Virus record (IMG/VR): IMGVR_UViG_3300045966_000097
Location: 1 to 37,176 of that record
Length of the DNA stretch: 37,176 nt
Strand: one strand, 5' to 3'
Source: a virus
The position numbers were made by a program, and so were the translations under genes. This document shows positions 1-6,639 of this stretch, in pieces. Under the pieces are notes generated by a model. The model was not told where the DNA came from. It did no database searches and was given only the letters and a program-made list of their open reading frames with translations. Each line of letters opens with the position of its first letter. The first letter of the stretch is position 1.

Positions 1-54
1 GCCCGCCGCGATCTTGATCACATTGCGGCACACGGTTCCCGCGTCAGTCAATAA
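1..54 (+). CDS. Partial 3' end of excisionase-like gene
   Basis: The window opens on a codon boundary in the frame of the gene at 36460-36936 and reads its last 17 residues to a TAA at 52-54. The rest of the gene lies upstream of this window, or, if the genome is circular, at the right end. On the circular reading this small DNA-binding gene lies about 310 bp from the integrase stop and converges on it, a plausible xis/int neighbourhood. Confidence 0.7.
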   Translation, partial: ARRDLDHIAAHGSRVSQ

Positions 55-111
55 GCTTACGTACTCCGGGTGTTTTCCTCCATCTCGGAGTTGTCTGAGG
101 GGTGATGCAGG
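1..111. repeat. Left copy of 111-bp direct repeat
   Basis: Positions 1-111 are identical to 36883-36993, and the copies diverge at 112 versus 36994. The repeat holds the last 17 codons and stop of the two-HTH gene at 36460-36936 plus 57 bp of non-coding DNA. It is either the overlap of a circular or circularly permuted phage genome (unit length then 36,882 bp) or the attL/attR pair of a prophage. The integrase lies just inside this copy, which suits both readings. Confidence 0.95.
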
Positions 112-216
112 ACTAAAGTAGAAACGCTGTAACCCTTCGGCTGAGCGTTTGCGCCACCAACCGCGCCTGGCTGGTGAGTGTTCCCGCGGAGGAAAACGGC
201 ACACCGGAGAACGTTT

Positions 217-348
217 GTGTGCTATGATGCAAGCGCTCGGTTGATCCACGAGCAATTTGGATTTGGATATGGCGGCCGCCTGCGCCCCAAAACGCAGGGT
301 TCTACCGGTCGCCATTCCAAGCCGTCCTCTGTAGAACGAGGGAGTTAA
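217..348 (+). CDS. Candidate small protein, 43 aa
   Basis: A GTG-started reading frame of 43 codons with a possible ribosome binding site (GGAGA) about 7 bases upstream. An extended -10-like element (TGC TATGAT at 220-228) overlaps the start. The product is Gly/Arg/Ser-rich with no domain I recognise. It fills most of the gap between the repeat and the integrase stop codon, where an attP site would also be expected, so it may be a chance frame. A perfect 6-bp hairpin (CCTGCG/CGCAGG, 279-298) lies inside it. Confidence 0.22.
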   Translation: MCYDASARLIHEQFGFGYGGRLRPKTQGSTGRHSKPSSVERGS

Positions 349-364
349 GGCTACGAACTTCCGG

Positions 365-1372
365 TCACAATCCGAGCATCATTGCCGCATTGCCGGACCA
401 GAGCCGTCTCCTCCGAAAATAGAACCTCAAGGACTGCACGGACCTGTGACCGGTGTGCGAGGCGATCAGGGTATCGCTCACTCCCCGCTCCGCGGCCTCT
501 GTGACGAATCCAGCCCGCAGGGAATGCGCCCCGTACAGCTTCGGGTCGAGTCCGATCAGCTCCACGCAACGCTTGACGATCTTGGCGACGGCCTCCGCGT
601 CCATCGCCAAACCGATTCCGCCACGATCCAACCGAGTGAACAATCGGTCGGATTCTCTCGTGCCTGCTCGGCGGCTTGGTTGCCGAGACACCCGGCTGGA
701 CCGCGGCAGGTTGCCCCGTTCCACCAGCCAGGCCCGCAAACAGGTCGACACGCACGTCCTCGGATCGTTCCCCTTCGGCAGGGCTACGTAGCGCCCGATG
801 CCCTCCTGGTCCTGCTTCTCCTTCCGAATGCTCAGAACGACCCCCTGATCGGTGAACTCGACGTCGTCCAGGTTCAGGGCTACGATGTTCGACCGGCGCA
901 GGGCCGAGACGAAGCCCGTCACCAGGATGGCGAGGTCCCGCGCCGCGGCCGGCGTGTCCCGCCGCCGCAGGACGTCTGCGATCGCCCGGATCTGCTCGAC
1001 CTGCAACGGCTCTTTCTGCGCCGGGCGCTCGGTTCGCTGGCGCCGCGCCCCGATCAGCAGGCTCCTGACCTCCTCGGAGAGCGGAGAGGCGAAACCGGCC
1101 TTCCGGTGATAATGCGCGATCGCGCATATTCGACGACGGGCGGTCTTGATGGTCTTGCCGCAATCGAGGACGTGGGCGATATACAAGCCCAGCGTGTCTG
1201 CGCTCGCCGGCAACGACGGCCGGCTGATCTCGTTGCAAAAGGCCGAGAATATCGACCAGTCGTAGCGGTAGCTCGTGATCGTGTTCTCGGCGAGAACGGC
1301 TTGACTCAGGTAGGTACGAATCGTCTGGAGCTTCTCGATCTCGTGTGCGTGAAAAAGATGCCGTTGGTCCAC
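365..1372 (-). CDS. int: Tyrosine-family site-specific recombinase (phage integrase)
   Basis: A 335-aa tyrosine recombinase with a GTG start, of normal length for phage integrases. Residues about 10-110 form a SAM-like core-binding domain and about 125-330 the catalytic domain. Visible active-site residues are the box I arginine in SALRRSN, the box II motif HSLRAG (H283, R286), HTGHRS (H309), and the nucleophile Y318 in RFYFRR. The set looks complete, so the enzyme is probably active. It would integrate and, with an accessory factor, excise the phage. It is transcribed leftward away from the early operon. It lies next to the 111-bp repeat and, on a circular map, near the two-HTH excisionase-like gene. 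The GTG sits close to a CATAAT element (about 1380-1385), so its mRNA may have a very short leader. Confidence 0.95.
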   Translation of the reverse strand: MDQRHLFHAHEIEKLQTIRTYLSQAVLAENTITSYRYDWSIFSAFCNEISRPSLPASADTLGLYIAHVLDCGKTIKTARRRICAIAHYHRKAGFASPLSEEVRSLLIGARRQRTERPAQKEPLQVEQIRAIADVLRRRDTPAAARDLAILVTGFVSALRRSNIVALNLDDVEFTDQGVVLSIRKEKQDQEGIGRYVALPKGNDPRTCVSTCLRAWLVERGNLPRSSRVSRQPSRRAGTRESDRLFTRLDRGGIGLAMDAEAVAKIVKRCVELIGLDPKLYGAHSLRAGFVTEAAERGVSDTLIASHTGHRSVQSLRFYFRRRRLWSGNAAMMLGL

Positions 1373-1610
1373 AACGGCCTATTATGCCCCTCCGAGGGCG
1401 GTAGAACACTACATTCTAGCAATGCTATGCCGACCCTCGGACGGTCGCCTCCTGGCTGCTGGAAGACTCATAGCAGGGTACACATCCGGCAAGATTTGAT
1501 TCCCTGCGACGAGTTGCTGAACGCCCCAGAAGGCTTCCGACTTCAGCATATAGCCTTCCTTGGCGTTCATTCAATTCCCCAATTGTTCGTGACTGCACAC
1601 TGGAGGGTTG
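1373..1610. promoter_or_regulatory. Divergent control region between integrase and early operon
   Basis: Gene-free stretch between the leftward integrase and the rightward early genes. It is rich in inverted repeats. TCCGAGGG (1391-1398) pairs with CCCTCGGA (1434-1441). TAGAA and TTCTA flank 7 bases between 1402 and 1418. CAATT-CCCC-AATTG lies at 1572-1585. A CATAAT element (about 1380-1385) could serve the integrase. I see no convincing -35/-10 pair for the rightward operon. The symmetry suggests operator sites for a repressor or excisionase that I could not identify. Confidence 0.5.
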
Positions 1611-1718
1611 ATGGACGACGCGAAACAGGACAAAGTTAGAGCGGATCACCGAACAGATGCCCCGGGAAGGGGAACAAAAGTTGCGCACTCCCGCAACTTT
1701 TATAGGGTGAATCCCTGA
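1611..1718 (+). CDS. Leader-like small protein, 35 aa, first gene of the early operon
   Basis: ATG preceded by a very good ribosome binding site (GGAGGG, 5 bases upstream). It encodes 35 mostly charged, basic residues with no recognised domain. Its TGA overlaps the ATG of the replication gene (TGATG at 1716-1720), the usual mark of translational coupling. Codons 22-31 run through the perfect palindrome at 1676-1701, so translation of this short frame could also open that hairpin. Function unknown. It could be a coupling leader for the initiator or a small DNA-binding peptide. Confidence 0.55.
   Translation: MDDAKQDKVRADHRTDAPGRGTKVAHSRNFYRVNP
1676..1701. promoter_or_regulatory. Perfect palindrome upstream of the replication gene
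   Basis: AAAAGTTGCG and its exact complement CGCAACTTTT are separated by six bases (CACTCC). The half-site AAAGTTGC recurs three times inside the downstream replication gene at 33-bp intervals. This palindrome is therefore probably a binding site of the same protein (initiator autoregulation), though an A-tract/T-tract hairpin could also terminate transcription in either direction. Confidence 0.55.
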
Positions 1719-2830
1719 TGCCGCGGCCGCAGAAGGATCCGCCGCCGATCAGCAAGGCGGGCCTTTACGCTGAATTTGAGGCCGCTACCAAACCTCCCTT
1801 CAAATTCACCAAGTACTCCAATGCCAGCCTCGAAGCGATCATGCGCGACGAGATGGCCACCATCGGCCAGCGCTTCCTCGCCTGGCTAATGCGCCGGTCC
1901 TGGGGCGAGTACCGGCTATTTGCAGTTCAGGAAGACGGGGTGACGCCGGCGATCCAGAGGAACTGCTGCGCCGATCTCGGCATCGACAAGACGTCGTTGT
2001 CCCGCACGGTTGCGTACTACGAGAAACGCGGGTACATCCGCTGCGAGGGGAAACTGCTAATCCCGGTGCTTGTTCCGGACCTCGAAACAAAGCCGTCCGC
2101 TGTCGAGAATTCCGAAGGTTTCGCGACGTTTTTGGAGGAGTGGAAAGTTGCAAACAGCGCCGACTTTGACGAGCTAAAAGTTGCGCGAGCCACGCTAAAA
2201 CGGCTCAATAAAGTTGTCCTCTCCGACTACAAAAAGTGGCGAGCATCCCGGAATAACGCCGGCGCTTCCTTATTAGAGATCGACAAGACGCCCAAAGCGG
2301 AGACCCCCCCCAAGACGGCGCCCCCCGCCAGTCGTCGTCAACCAGAAGCTATTAACAAGAGAGAAGAGCCGGAACCGAAGAAGGAAAACTCAAGGAAGGC
2401 GACGACGACAAAACCTCCTGATGAGGTCCCGGCCGGCGGATACGCCAGCGATCGCGACGAGCTGGTCGCCCTCATGAAGTCCACCCTCGGCCGTACCCCG
2501 GATCAAAAGGCCGTCCGCACCATCACCGAGGCGATCGAACTCCGCAGCGGATGCCTGCGCGAATACCTCGATGACATCCGGCCGCGGCTCGACCGGCTCC
2601 GCAACCCAGCCAAAGAGGGATTCTTCATCCGGCACGCTCAAGTCTGGGGAGGGGAAGCGACGACGCCCGCTCCCGATCCTGCTATGGCGGCCAAGAGTGC
2701 CGGCCCGTGTGAGTGCCGCGGGGTTGGCAAGATCGGGGACACCTACTGCGCCTGTCCAATGGGTGTCGACCTTCAGCGTGTCGAATCGCGCCCCGCGAAA
2801 CCTGCGACGGCGCCAAACGGAGTGCCGTGA
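1718..2830 (+). CDS. Replication initiator, lambda-O-like with winged-helix N-terminus
   Basis: A 370-aa protein. Residues about 28-125 look like the winged-helix DNA-binding domain of phage O-type replication proteins, with a predicted recognition region around IDKTSLSRTVAYYEKRGYI (residues 89-107). A Lys/Glu/Pro-rich linker covers about 175-235. A second helical domain (about 240-310, with a TLGRTPDQKAVRTI-like segment) follows. The C-terminus is Cys-rich (CECRG...CAC, about residues 332-349) and may bind zinc. In lambda, O binds iterons inside its own gene and recruits the helicase. Here three repeats at exact 33-bp spacing lie in codons 143-168. No helicase gene was recognised, so a host helicase is probably recruited. 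The ATG overlaps the preceding stop and the TGA overlaps the next ATG. Confidence 0.72.
   Translation: MPRPQKDPPPISKAGLYAEFEAATKPPFKFTKYSNASLEAIMRDEMATIGQRFLAWLMRRSWGEYRLFAVQEDGVTPAIQRNCCADLGIDKTSLSRTVAYYEKRGYIRCEGKLLIPVLVPDLETKPSAVENSEGFATFLEEWKVANSADFDELKVARATLKRLNKVVLSDYKKWRASRNNAGASLLEIDKTPKAETPPKTAPPASRRQPEAINKREEPEPKKENSRKATTTKPPDEVPAGGYASDRDELVALMKSTLGRTPDQKAVRTITEAIELRSGCLREYLDDIRPRLDRLRNPAKEGFFIRHAQVWGGEATTPAPDPAMAAKSAGPCECRGVGKIGDTYCACPMGVDLQRVESRPAKPATAPNGVP
2143..2217 (+). repeat. Iteron-like array, probable replication origin
   Basis: AAAGTTG occurs at 2144, 2177 and 2210, exactly 33 bp apart (about three helical turns). Each is preceded by an A-rich base and the first two continue as AAAGTTGC. 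The same sequence forms both arms of the palindrome at 1676-1701. In the protein this gives Lys-Val every 11 residues. Iterons inside the initiator gene are the known arrangement of lambdoid origins, so this is the best candidate for the phage origin. An A/purine-rich stretch follows at about 2340-2415. Confidence 0.55.
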
Positions 2831-3045
2831 TGCAATGCCCAAACTGCGGAGCGCTTCTAAAAGTTTCCATATGCCCCGAGCAGCCCGCGCCCGTCCTGCG
2901 TGACACCGGGCGAATGCTGCGCTCGTATGATCCGGTCGTGCGGGTCGAGGCTGCGAATGCAATCTTGAACGACCCCGAATCTACGCCTGAGCAACGGGTC
3001 GAAGCGGTGACCGTGCTCTCGGCTCTCAAGGAAGTTGCTGCATGA
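2830..3045 (+). CDS. Small zinc-ribbon protein, 71 aa
   Basis: It starts at the ATG overlapping the replication gene stop (TGATG) and ends in an ATGA overlap with the next frame. The N-terminus has a CPNC motif (residues 3-6) and a further Cys at 15, compatible with half of a zinc ribbon. The rest (about 30-71) is helical and acidic, with a repeated-looking pattern VRVEAANAILND...EQRVEAVTVLS. Function unknown. Its place right after the initiator suggests a role in early DNA metabolism or regulation. Confidence 0.7.
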   Translation: MQCPNCGALLKVSICPEQPAPVLRDTGRMLRSYDPVVRVEAANAILNDPESTPEQRVEAVTVLSALKEVAA

Positions 3046-3212
3046 TCCCCCAAACCTTCGCTGTCGATGCCGATCACCCCTGCTACCAGATCAGGCCTGA
3101 GTTTCACTGGGCTGCGCTGTTGATCGCCAAACTCCACCATGCCGAGGACGTGGCTGCCGGCGAGATCTGCCAGTGCCGGTGCTGTGAGTGGGCCAGGAAT
3201 CATGACGCCTAG
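3042..3212 (+). CDS. Small Cys-rich protein, 56 aa
   Basis: It overlaps both neighbours (ATGA with the upstream gene, 11 bases with the downstream gene), which argues for translation as part of the operon. The C-terminal part contains CQCRCCEW, a tight cysteine cluster that may bind a metal. The central segment is helical (HWAALLIAKLHHAEDVAAG). I do not recognise the family. Confidence 0.6.
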   Translation: MIPQTFAVDADHPCYQIRPEFHWAALLIAKLHHAEDVAAGEICQCRCCEWARNHDA

Positions 3213-3387
3213 CGAAATCATTCGCGAGATCGAGCGCTGCGATCGGCAGATTGCCGAGTACGAGGCCCAGCCTATCGGCGCACCAGCCTACCTCACCACT
3301 CTTGGAATTGAAGACTGGCGGGGGGAGAAGAGGATCTTGGAGAAAATGCTATGTCAATCACAAAGCTCGTCAGTTGTGCGCCCGTGA
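3202..3387 (+). CDS. Small helical protein, 61 aa
   Basis: Short early-operon protein. Residues about 3-20 form a charged amphipathic helix (IIREIERCDRQIAEYEAQ) followed by a short conserved-looking TLGIEDWRGEKRILEKML segment. The start sits 11 bases before the end of the previous frame and the stop lies within the next gene, so all are probably co-translated. Short coiled-coil proteins of this kind are common in phage early regions. Function unknown. Confidence 0.6.
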   Translation: MTPSEIIREIERCDRQIAEYEAQPIGAPAYLTTLGIEDWRGEKRILEKMLCQSQSSSVVRP

Positions 3388-3584
3388 TCCGCGAGACCCA
3401 AACCACCCAGGACCACGAACCGATCATCGTCGCCCTCCACCCGAACCACATGACCATGCGACTCCGCGGTCAACGGGAGAGCGAAGAGATCAAACTCAAC
3501 TACGATGCGGTCTACCGGTTGGGCAAGATGTATGACAAGTACTACTACCGCCGCCGCCCCAAGATCGTGAAGGCTGCATCGTGA
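3351..3584 (+). CDS. Hypothetical protein, 77 aa
   Basis: Overlaps the preceding gene by 37 bases and the following GTG-started gene by four (GTGA at 3581-3584). The product has a probable beta-strand segment (IIVALHPNHMTMRLRG, about 25-40) followed by a basic, tyrosine-rich tail (KLNYDAVYRLGKMYDKYYY then RRRPK), which could contact nucleic acid. No family recognised. Confidence 0.65.
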   Translation: MSITKLVSCAPVIRETQTTQDHEPIIVALHPNHMTMRLRGQRESEEIKLNYDAVYRLGKMYDKYYYRRRPKIVKAAS

Positions 3585-3721
3585 TCCTTCCCCACCATGA
3601 CGACTACCGGCCGCCGCGGGGATCCCGGGCCCAGCTCTGGGTGGAGCGGATCATTCTGATCGTGGGCGCCGCCGCCGGGATCGGCGTCATCTACTTGTTC
3701 GGAGACGCCCTCCTGCGGTAA
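3581..3721 (+). CDS. Tiny single-pass membrane protein, 46 aa
   Basis: GTG start overlapping the stop of the preceding gene (GTGA). A charged N-terminus with several Arg/His residues is followed by one strong hydrophobic helix, about residues 24-40 (IILIVGAAAGIGVIYLF), and a short tail. The layout is that of a one-helix inner-membrane protein with the basic side cytoplasmic. It could be holin-like, antiholin-like or a superinfection-exclusion protein; the sequence does not decide. Confidence 0.6.
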   Translation: MILPHHDDYRPPRGSRAQLWVERIILIVGAAAGIGVIYLFGDALLR

Positions 3722-3731
3722 TACTGCCTGA

Positions 3732-4730
3732 GTGAGCCTCCTCGCCCAGCGTAGAGCCTTCATCGCGGCATACCGAAAGACCGGATCGATTGAGGCTGCG
3801 GCCGCCGAGCTGGGCCTCGACCCCTCGATTCACGAGGAATGGTCGAAGGACTGGCTGTACCGCGGCGCCTTCGCGGAGACCGTGAAGGAGATGAAGCTCG
3901 AGGCCGAGGGCAAGCTGCCACCTCCACCCCCGCCCAGGAGACCTCCCGGCCGGCCGAAGAAGGTGCTCGCCGGCCCGCCGCCGCCGAAGAGACCGCCCGG
4001 CCGGCCGCGGAAGACGCCCGGCCCGGGTACTGGACCTCACAAGGCTGAAAAATCGGCCGAGGCTGGAAAATCAGCGGCTGAATTTTCAGCCCGTGTGGAA
4101 ACATCCCAGGAACCCCTGCCACTGAGCCCAGAGCCGGCCCAGGAGCCATCCGTCGCCGCCGTGCCGCCCGTCGACACCCCCCAACTCCAAGAACACGTCT
4201 TCCCCGGGCAGAAGGGCTATGTGAAGTTGTTTGTGCCCGAGGGGGAAGTCCCCGCGCCGCCGGCGGAGCCCGAGAGGCCGAAGCGCCAGGTCCAGCAGCC
4301 CGCGCCCGATCCCGTCCTCGAGGTCACTGTCGCGACAGACGAGCAGCAGAAAGCGCTCGTTGACGAGTACGGCGAACTGGATCGGCGGATGCAGTTGAGG
4401 GCAACGGACACGGCGCGGTATGAATCGCTGAAGAAGGGGATCAAGAATTGGTTCGCCAACGTGCCGCCGGATGCGGACGGAACCGTCGAAGGCGACGTCT
4501 ACCTGCTGCACCTCTCAGCGTGTGAGAGGGAGAGGAAGATCCGGAGCGTGCGCGAGCTGGTGGATATGATCGGGCTCGAGAAGGTGCTCGACCTGGCTGT
4601 CGTCCCGATTGGGGCTCTCGAGAATATGCTGGGGAAGGATCGCGTGAGCGGTCTGACTGTAGAGACCAGGACCGGAAGCCGGCGGATTAAGGCGATTCCG
4701 AAGCGGCCGGCGGCAGTGCAAGTGCATTAG
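3732..4730 (+). CDS. AT-hook protein with a TerS-like N-terminal domain
   Basis: A 332-aa protein with a GTG start. Residues 5-50 (RRAFIAAYRKTGSIEAAAAE and following) resemble the N-terminal helix-turn-helix of this phage's own small terminase (34756-35226). Two AT-hooks follow (PPGRPKK at 71-77, RPPGRPRK at 87-94) in a proline-rich linker, then a Pro/Glu-rich spacer to about 215. A C-terminal helical domain (about 220-320) carries ACERERKIRSVRELVDMIGL. The design, two DNA-binding elements plus a separate C-terminal domain, suggests a DNA-bound regulator or recombination/packaging accessory protein. It ends the rightward early operon and converges with the next leftward operon, overlapping by four bases. 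Confidence 0.7.
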   Translation: MSLLAQRRAFIAAYRKTGSIEAAAAELGLDPSIHEEWSKDWLYRGAFAETVKEMKLEAEGKLPPPPPPRRPPGRPKKVLAGPPPPKRPPGRPRKTPGPGTGPHKAEKSAEAGKSAAEFSARVETSQEPLPLSPEPAQEPSVAAVPPVDTPQLQEHVFPGQKGYVKLFVPEGEVPAPPAEPERPKRQVQQPAPDPVLEVTVATDEQQKALVDEYGELDRRMQLRATDTARYESLKKGIKNWFANVPPDADGTVEGDVYLLHLSACERERKIRSVRELVDMIGLEKVLDLAVVPIGALENMLGKDRVSGLTVETRTGSRRIKAIPKRPAAVQVH

Positions 4731-4936
4731 GCGACGACGCGGGTCCACTTGCCCGTCTCCGAGTTTCCTCTCCATGCAAAAGCCGGCCGGCCGCGGTAGT
4801 AGATCCTCACTGAGGCTTGACCGTTGTCTGCCGGGGTCTCACCGCGGAGTTCCCGGGCGAGGTCTTTGGCTTCCAGCATAGAACCGCACTCGTAGGTGCG
4901 GGTGAATTTCCCGTCAGTCATCCACACTTCAATCAT
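4727..4936 (-). CDS. Hypothetical protein, 69 aa
   Basis: Start chosen at the ATG that overlaps the upstream stop (ATGA, 4933-4936) rather than an ATG four codons earlier. The product looks like a compact alpha/beta fold: IEVWMTDGKFTRTYE strand pair, an acidic helix (LEAKDLARELRGE), then SVRIYYRGRPAFAWRG and a terminal strand. Last gene of the leftward early operon. Function unknown. Confidence 0.75.
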   Translation of the reverse strand: MIEVWMTDGKFTRTYECGSMLEAKDLARELRGETPADNGQASVRIYYRGRPAFAWRGNSETGKWTRVVA

Positions 4937-5478
4937 TGATCGGTCCATCCTCTCTGTGGGGCTAGGGCCTCGTCCGAATTCAGAACCCGGCGGCCTTCAT
5001 CGATGCCGACCTTAAGACGCTTCAACCCCGGGAAGCACCAGAGCGTGTAATAGTTCGACGGATCGACCAGCCGCGACTCTGCCGGGTAGAGTTCAAAAGC
5101 CTCGCACTCCGGTCCTGCGATCTGGTTTTTGATCCCTTGAAGGTCGCGCCAGTCGTGACGAGCGGTTCCATCGTGGCTATTGACGCCGATCTGAATCATG
5201 CCGCCGTTCGTCCCGAACACTGGATCCTTCGTCCAGCGACGGACAGTCACTTGATAGACGTCGTTTACCCAGTGCTCGGGGTGTTCCTGATTATCGGGCT
5301 GCCTTCCAGTTATCATCAGGTCGAGGGTCCGGTGTGTTCCGCTGGCCGGCTCTCTTGCCGCCTCGGGGTGTGCCGCTCTCCACTCCTCGATGAGCTTCCG
5401 GCGCTCGTTGATGACGTCATGCGCTTGGTAGTCTCCCAGCCGCCGCCTGATCTCTGCCGCCAGCCGGTCTTGTATCAT
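4933..5478 (-). CDS. DUF7694-like phage protein, 181 aa
   Basis: Start set at the ATG overlapping the HNH gene stop (ATGA at 5475-5478); a longer frame upstream overlaps that gene out of phase. Residues about 1-35 form a charged helix. The core, about 70-160, carries the conserved-looking run GGMIQIGVNSHDGTARHDWR followed by DLQGIKNQIAGPECEAFELY and a terminal NYYTLWCFP strand. I recall this core from the DUF7694 family of phage and bacterial proteins, whose function is unknown. The family name is from memory and unchecked. Confidence 0.75.
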   Translation of the reverse strand: MIQDRLAAEIRRRLGDYQAHDVINERRKLIEEWRAAHPEAAREPASGTHRTLDLMITGRQPDNQEHPEHWVNDVYQVTVRRWTKDPVFGTNGGMIQIGVNSHDGTARHDWRDLQGIKNQIAGPECEAFELYPAESRLVDPSNYYTLWCFPGLKRLKVGIDEGRRVLNSDEALAPQRGWTDQ

Positions 5479-5852
5479 GCTGCCTCCTCCTGGCCGAGCT
5501 TCCATTCCCGGTTCAAGGCCTTGACCATCTCCGCGATCGTCAAACGGTGCCGCTCGACAATCCGAGCTTCGCACGCCTCACGGTCTCTGTGGTGTGAGTG
5601 CGGCGCCTGTGTATGACAGTCTGAGCAGAGGGGGATGCAGGAGCGATCAGACGCCCGTAGAGCCATTCCTCCGTCTTTCCCGGTGTGAGCGGCCTCCACG
5701 CCTTCCGATGCGCCACAGGCCGCGCAAACGAGCGTACGGACCCATTGCTTGTATTTCCAGTCCCGGACTGGGCCGCGGCCGGTACTGCGGCGGGGAGACT
5801 TCCGCTTGGGCATCTCCCCGTGGACTTGGTAGTAGAGGGAACGGGAGTTCAT
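5475..5852 (-). CDS. HNH nuclease, DUF968-like
   Basis: A 125-aa protein with a basic N-terminus (KRKSPRRSTGRG) and a zinc-supported HNH core: CAAC at about 43-46, EAAHTGKDGG with the first catalytic histidine, then IPLCSDCHTQ and HSHH. The spacing resembles the DUF968 family of phage HNH proteins encoded beside recombination genes, which probably cut branched or nicked DNA. It is coupled on both sides (ATGA downstream, and its ATG overlaps the stop of a tiny upstream membrane protein). A role in recombination or in processing replication intermediates is inferred from family and position. Confidence 0.75.
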   Translation of the reverse strand: MNSRSLYYQVHGEMPKRKSPRRSTGRGPVRDWKYKQWVRTLVCAACGASEGVEAAHTGKDGGMALRASDRSCIPLCSDCHTQAPHSHHRDREACEARIVERHRLTIAEMVKALNREWKLGQEEAA

Positions 5853-5929
5853 TTGGCGTCCAGAACGTAGAACAGAACGAACATGACGACGACCAGCACC
5901 AGGCCGAGTCCATCTAGAAGGCGTCTCAC
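5849..5929 (-). CDS. Tiny membrane peptide, 26 aa
   Basis: GTG start overlaps the stop of the upstream gene (GTGA) and its TGA overlaps the ATG of the HNH gene (ATGA). It exactly fills the gap between two real genes, which strongly supports translation. The peptide is a basic N-terminus (MRRLLDG) followed by one hydrophobic helix of about 16 residues rich in Val, Leu and Phe. It is probably an inner-membrane peptide. Function unknown. Confidence 0.6.
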   Translation of the reverse strand: MRRLLDGLGLVLVVVMFVLFYVLDAK

Positions 5930-6159
5930 TTCTTCCCCCGGGCGATAGCTACCAGTCGAGCCCTCATCACTTCCTCTGAGGGGCTGAGTGTCGATACCTG
6001 CCGCTTGTAGTTCAGTCTGTAAAGTTCTTGTTGTTGTTCATCGGTCAGAGCTGGGACGTCCGTCGCCGGAACGTCCCCCTGTGCTGCGAGCTTCTCCGGA
6101 CTCGCTCCGAGGCAGAGGAGATCAAGTCTGCCAAGCTTCGGGCGTCTGCCGTAGGGCAT
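5926..6159 (-). CDS. Hypothetical protein, 77 aa
   Basis: Starts in a TAATG overlap with the gene upstream and ends in a GTGA overlap with the tiny membrane peptide. The N-terminus is basic (PYGRRPKLGRLDLL). The middle is Pro/Ala-rich. The C-terminal half is helical and charged (LTDEQQQELYRLNYKRQ, then SPSEEVMRARLVAIARG). No family recognised. Confidence 0.7.
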   Translation of the reverse strand: MPYGRRPKLGRLDLLCLGASPEKLAAQGDVPATDVPALTDEQQQELYRLNYKRQVSTLSPSEEVMRARLVAIARGKK

Positions 6160-6389
6160 TACTTCACCTCCGCGAACAGACCGCGGTAGCGGTCACCAGA
6201 GAAGAGCCTGAAGGGATCGGAGAACGTGTGACCGTCGCGCCGCATCCGGCGAATCTTCCAGATCGCATCTTCTTTGTTCGTTCCCAGGAAAACCCGCTCG
6301 CCTTCAGCGGGGATGGCGATATACCAGCTGGCCGAGCCGAGTGCCCCTTCGATTAAGCGGCGGTCAATCTTGTAGTGTTTCTGCTCCAT
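6159..6389 (-). CDS. Hypothetical protein, 76 aa, first gene of leftward early operon
   Basis: The start is the ATG at 6387-6389. The frame stays open further upstream, but those codons overlap the promoter and the divergent gene. The product looks globular: SASWYIAIPAEGERVFLG as two strands, then a basic helix (EDAIWKIRRMRRDG) and a SDPFRLFSGDRYRGL tail. The -10 element of its promoter ends seven bases upstream of the ATG, so the transcript is probably leaderless or nearly so. Function unknown. Confidence 0.7.
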   Translation of the reverse strand: MEQKHYKIDRRLIEGALGSASWYIAIPAEGERVFLGTNKEDAIWKIRRMRRDGHTFSDPFRLFSGDRYRGLFAEVK

Positions 6390-6395
6390 GAATCC

Positions 6396-6424
6396 AGTAT
6401 AGCAATAAGCGTTTAGTGCTACAA
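6396..6424 (-). promoter_or_regulatory. Sigma70-type promoter of the leftward early operon
   Basis: On the minus strand, TTGTAG (6419-6424) and TATACT (6396-6401) are separated by 17 bases, close to the bacterial consensus. Transcription would begin near 6389, the first base of the start codon of 6159-6389. On the plus strand the same DNA holds TACAAT (6420-6425), a possible -10 for the rightward gene at 6469, but with no clear -35. Confidence 0.65.
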
Positions 6425-6468
6425 TAGAAAAGTGGAGCAAAAAGCGATTTATGGTACTGTGCGATTGG

Positions 6469-6639
6469 ATGGCAACAAAAAAGGAAGTCAAGGCCGCCGC
6501 GGCCCTCATGGGGCGGAAAGGCGGGAAGAAGAAGGTGCCTAAGGGCCTGGCAAAGATGGACCCCGAGCAGGCCCGGGCGATCCGCTCGGCCGGCGGCAAG
6601 GCCAGGTGGGCCGCCAAGAGGAAGGCGGTAAAGCGGTGA
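6469..6639 (+). CDS. Small basic protein with GRKGGK motif, 56 aa
   Basis: Very basic peptide (KKEVKAAAALMGRKGGKKK, then a helix DPEQARAIRSAGGKARW). Small proteins with GRKGGK...GGKARW repeats are widespread in bacterial and phage accessory DNA, without an agreed function that I know of. The start at 6469 is preferred to the ATG six codons earlier because the family usually begins at this point. The stop overlaps the next GTG (GTGA). Confidence 0.6.
   Translation: MATKKEVKAAAALMGRKGGKKKVPKGLAKMDPEQARAIRSAGGKARWAAKRKAVKR

Noticed and set aside
279-298. Hairpin CCTGCG/CGCAGG as integrase terminator
   Set aside because: Only six base pairs and no T-run on the minus strand after it.
446-1639. 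Long plus-strand open frame (397 aa) opposite the integrase
   Set aside because: Arises from third-position GC bias on the antisense strand of a well-supported integrase; composition is Arg/Leu/Pro-rich noise.
2390-3221. Minus-strand frames opposite the replication gene end
   Set aside because: No ribosome binding sites and unnatural composition; the plus-strand chain of overlapping genes explains this DNA.
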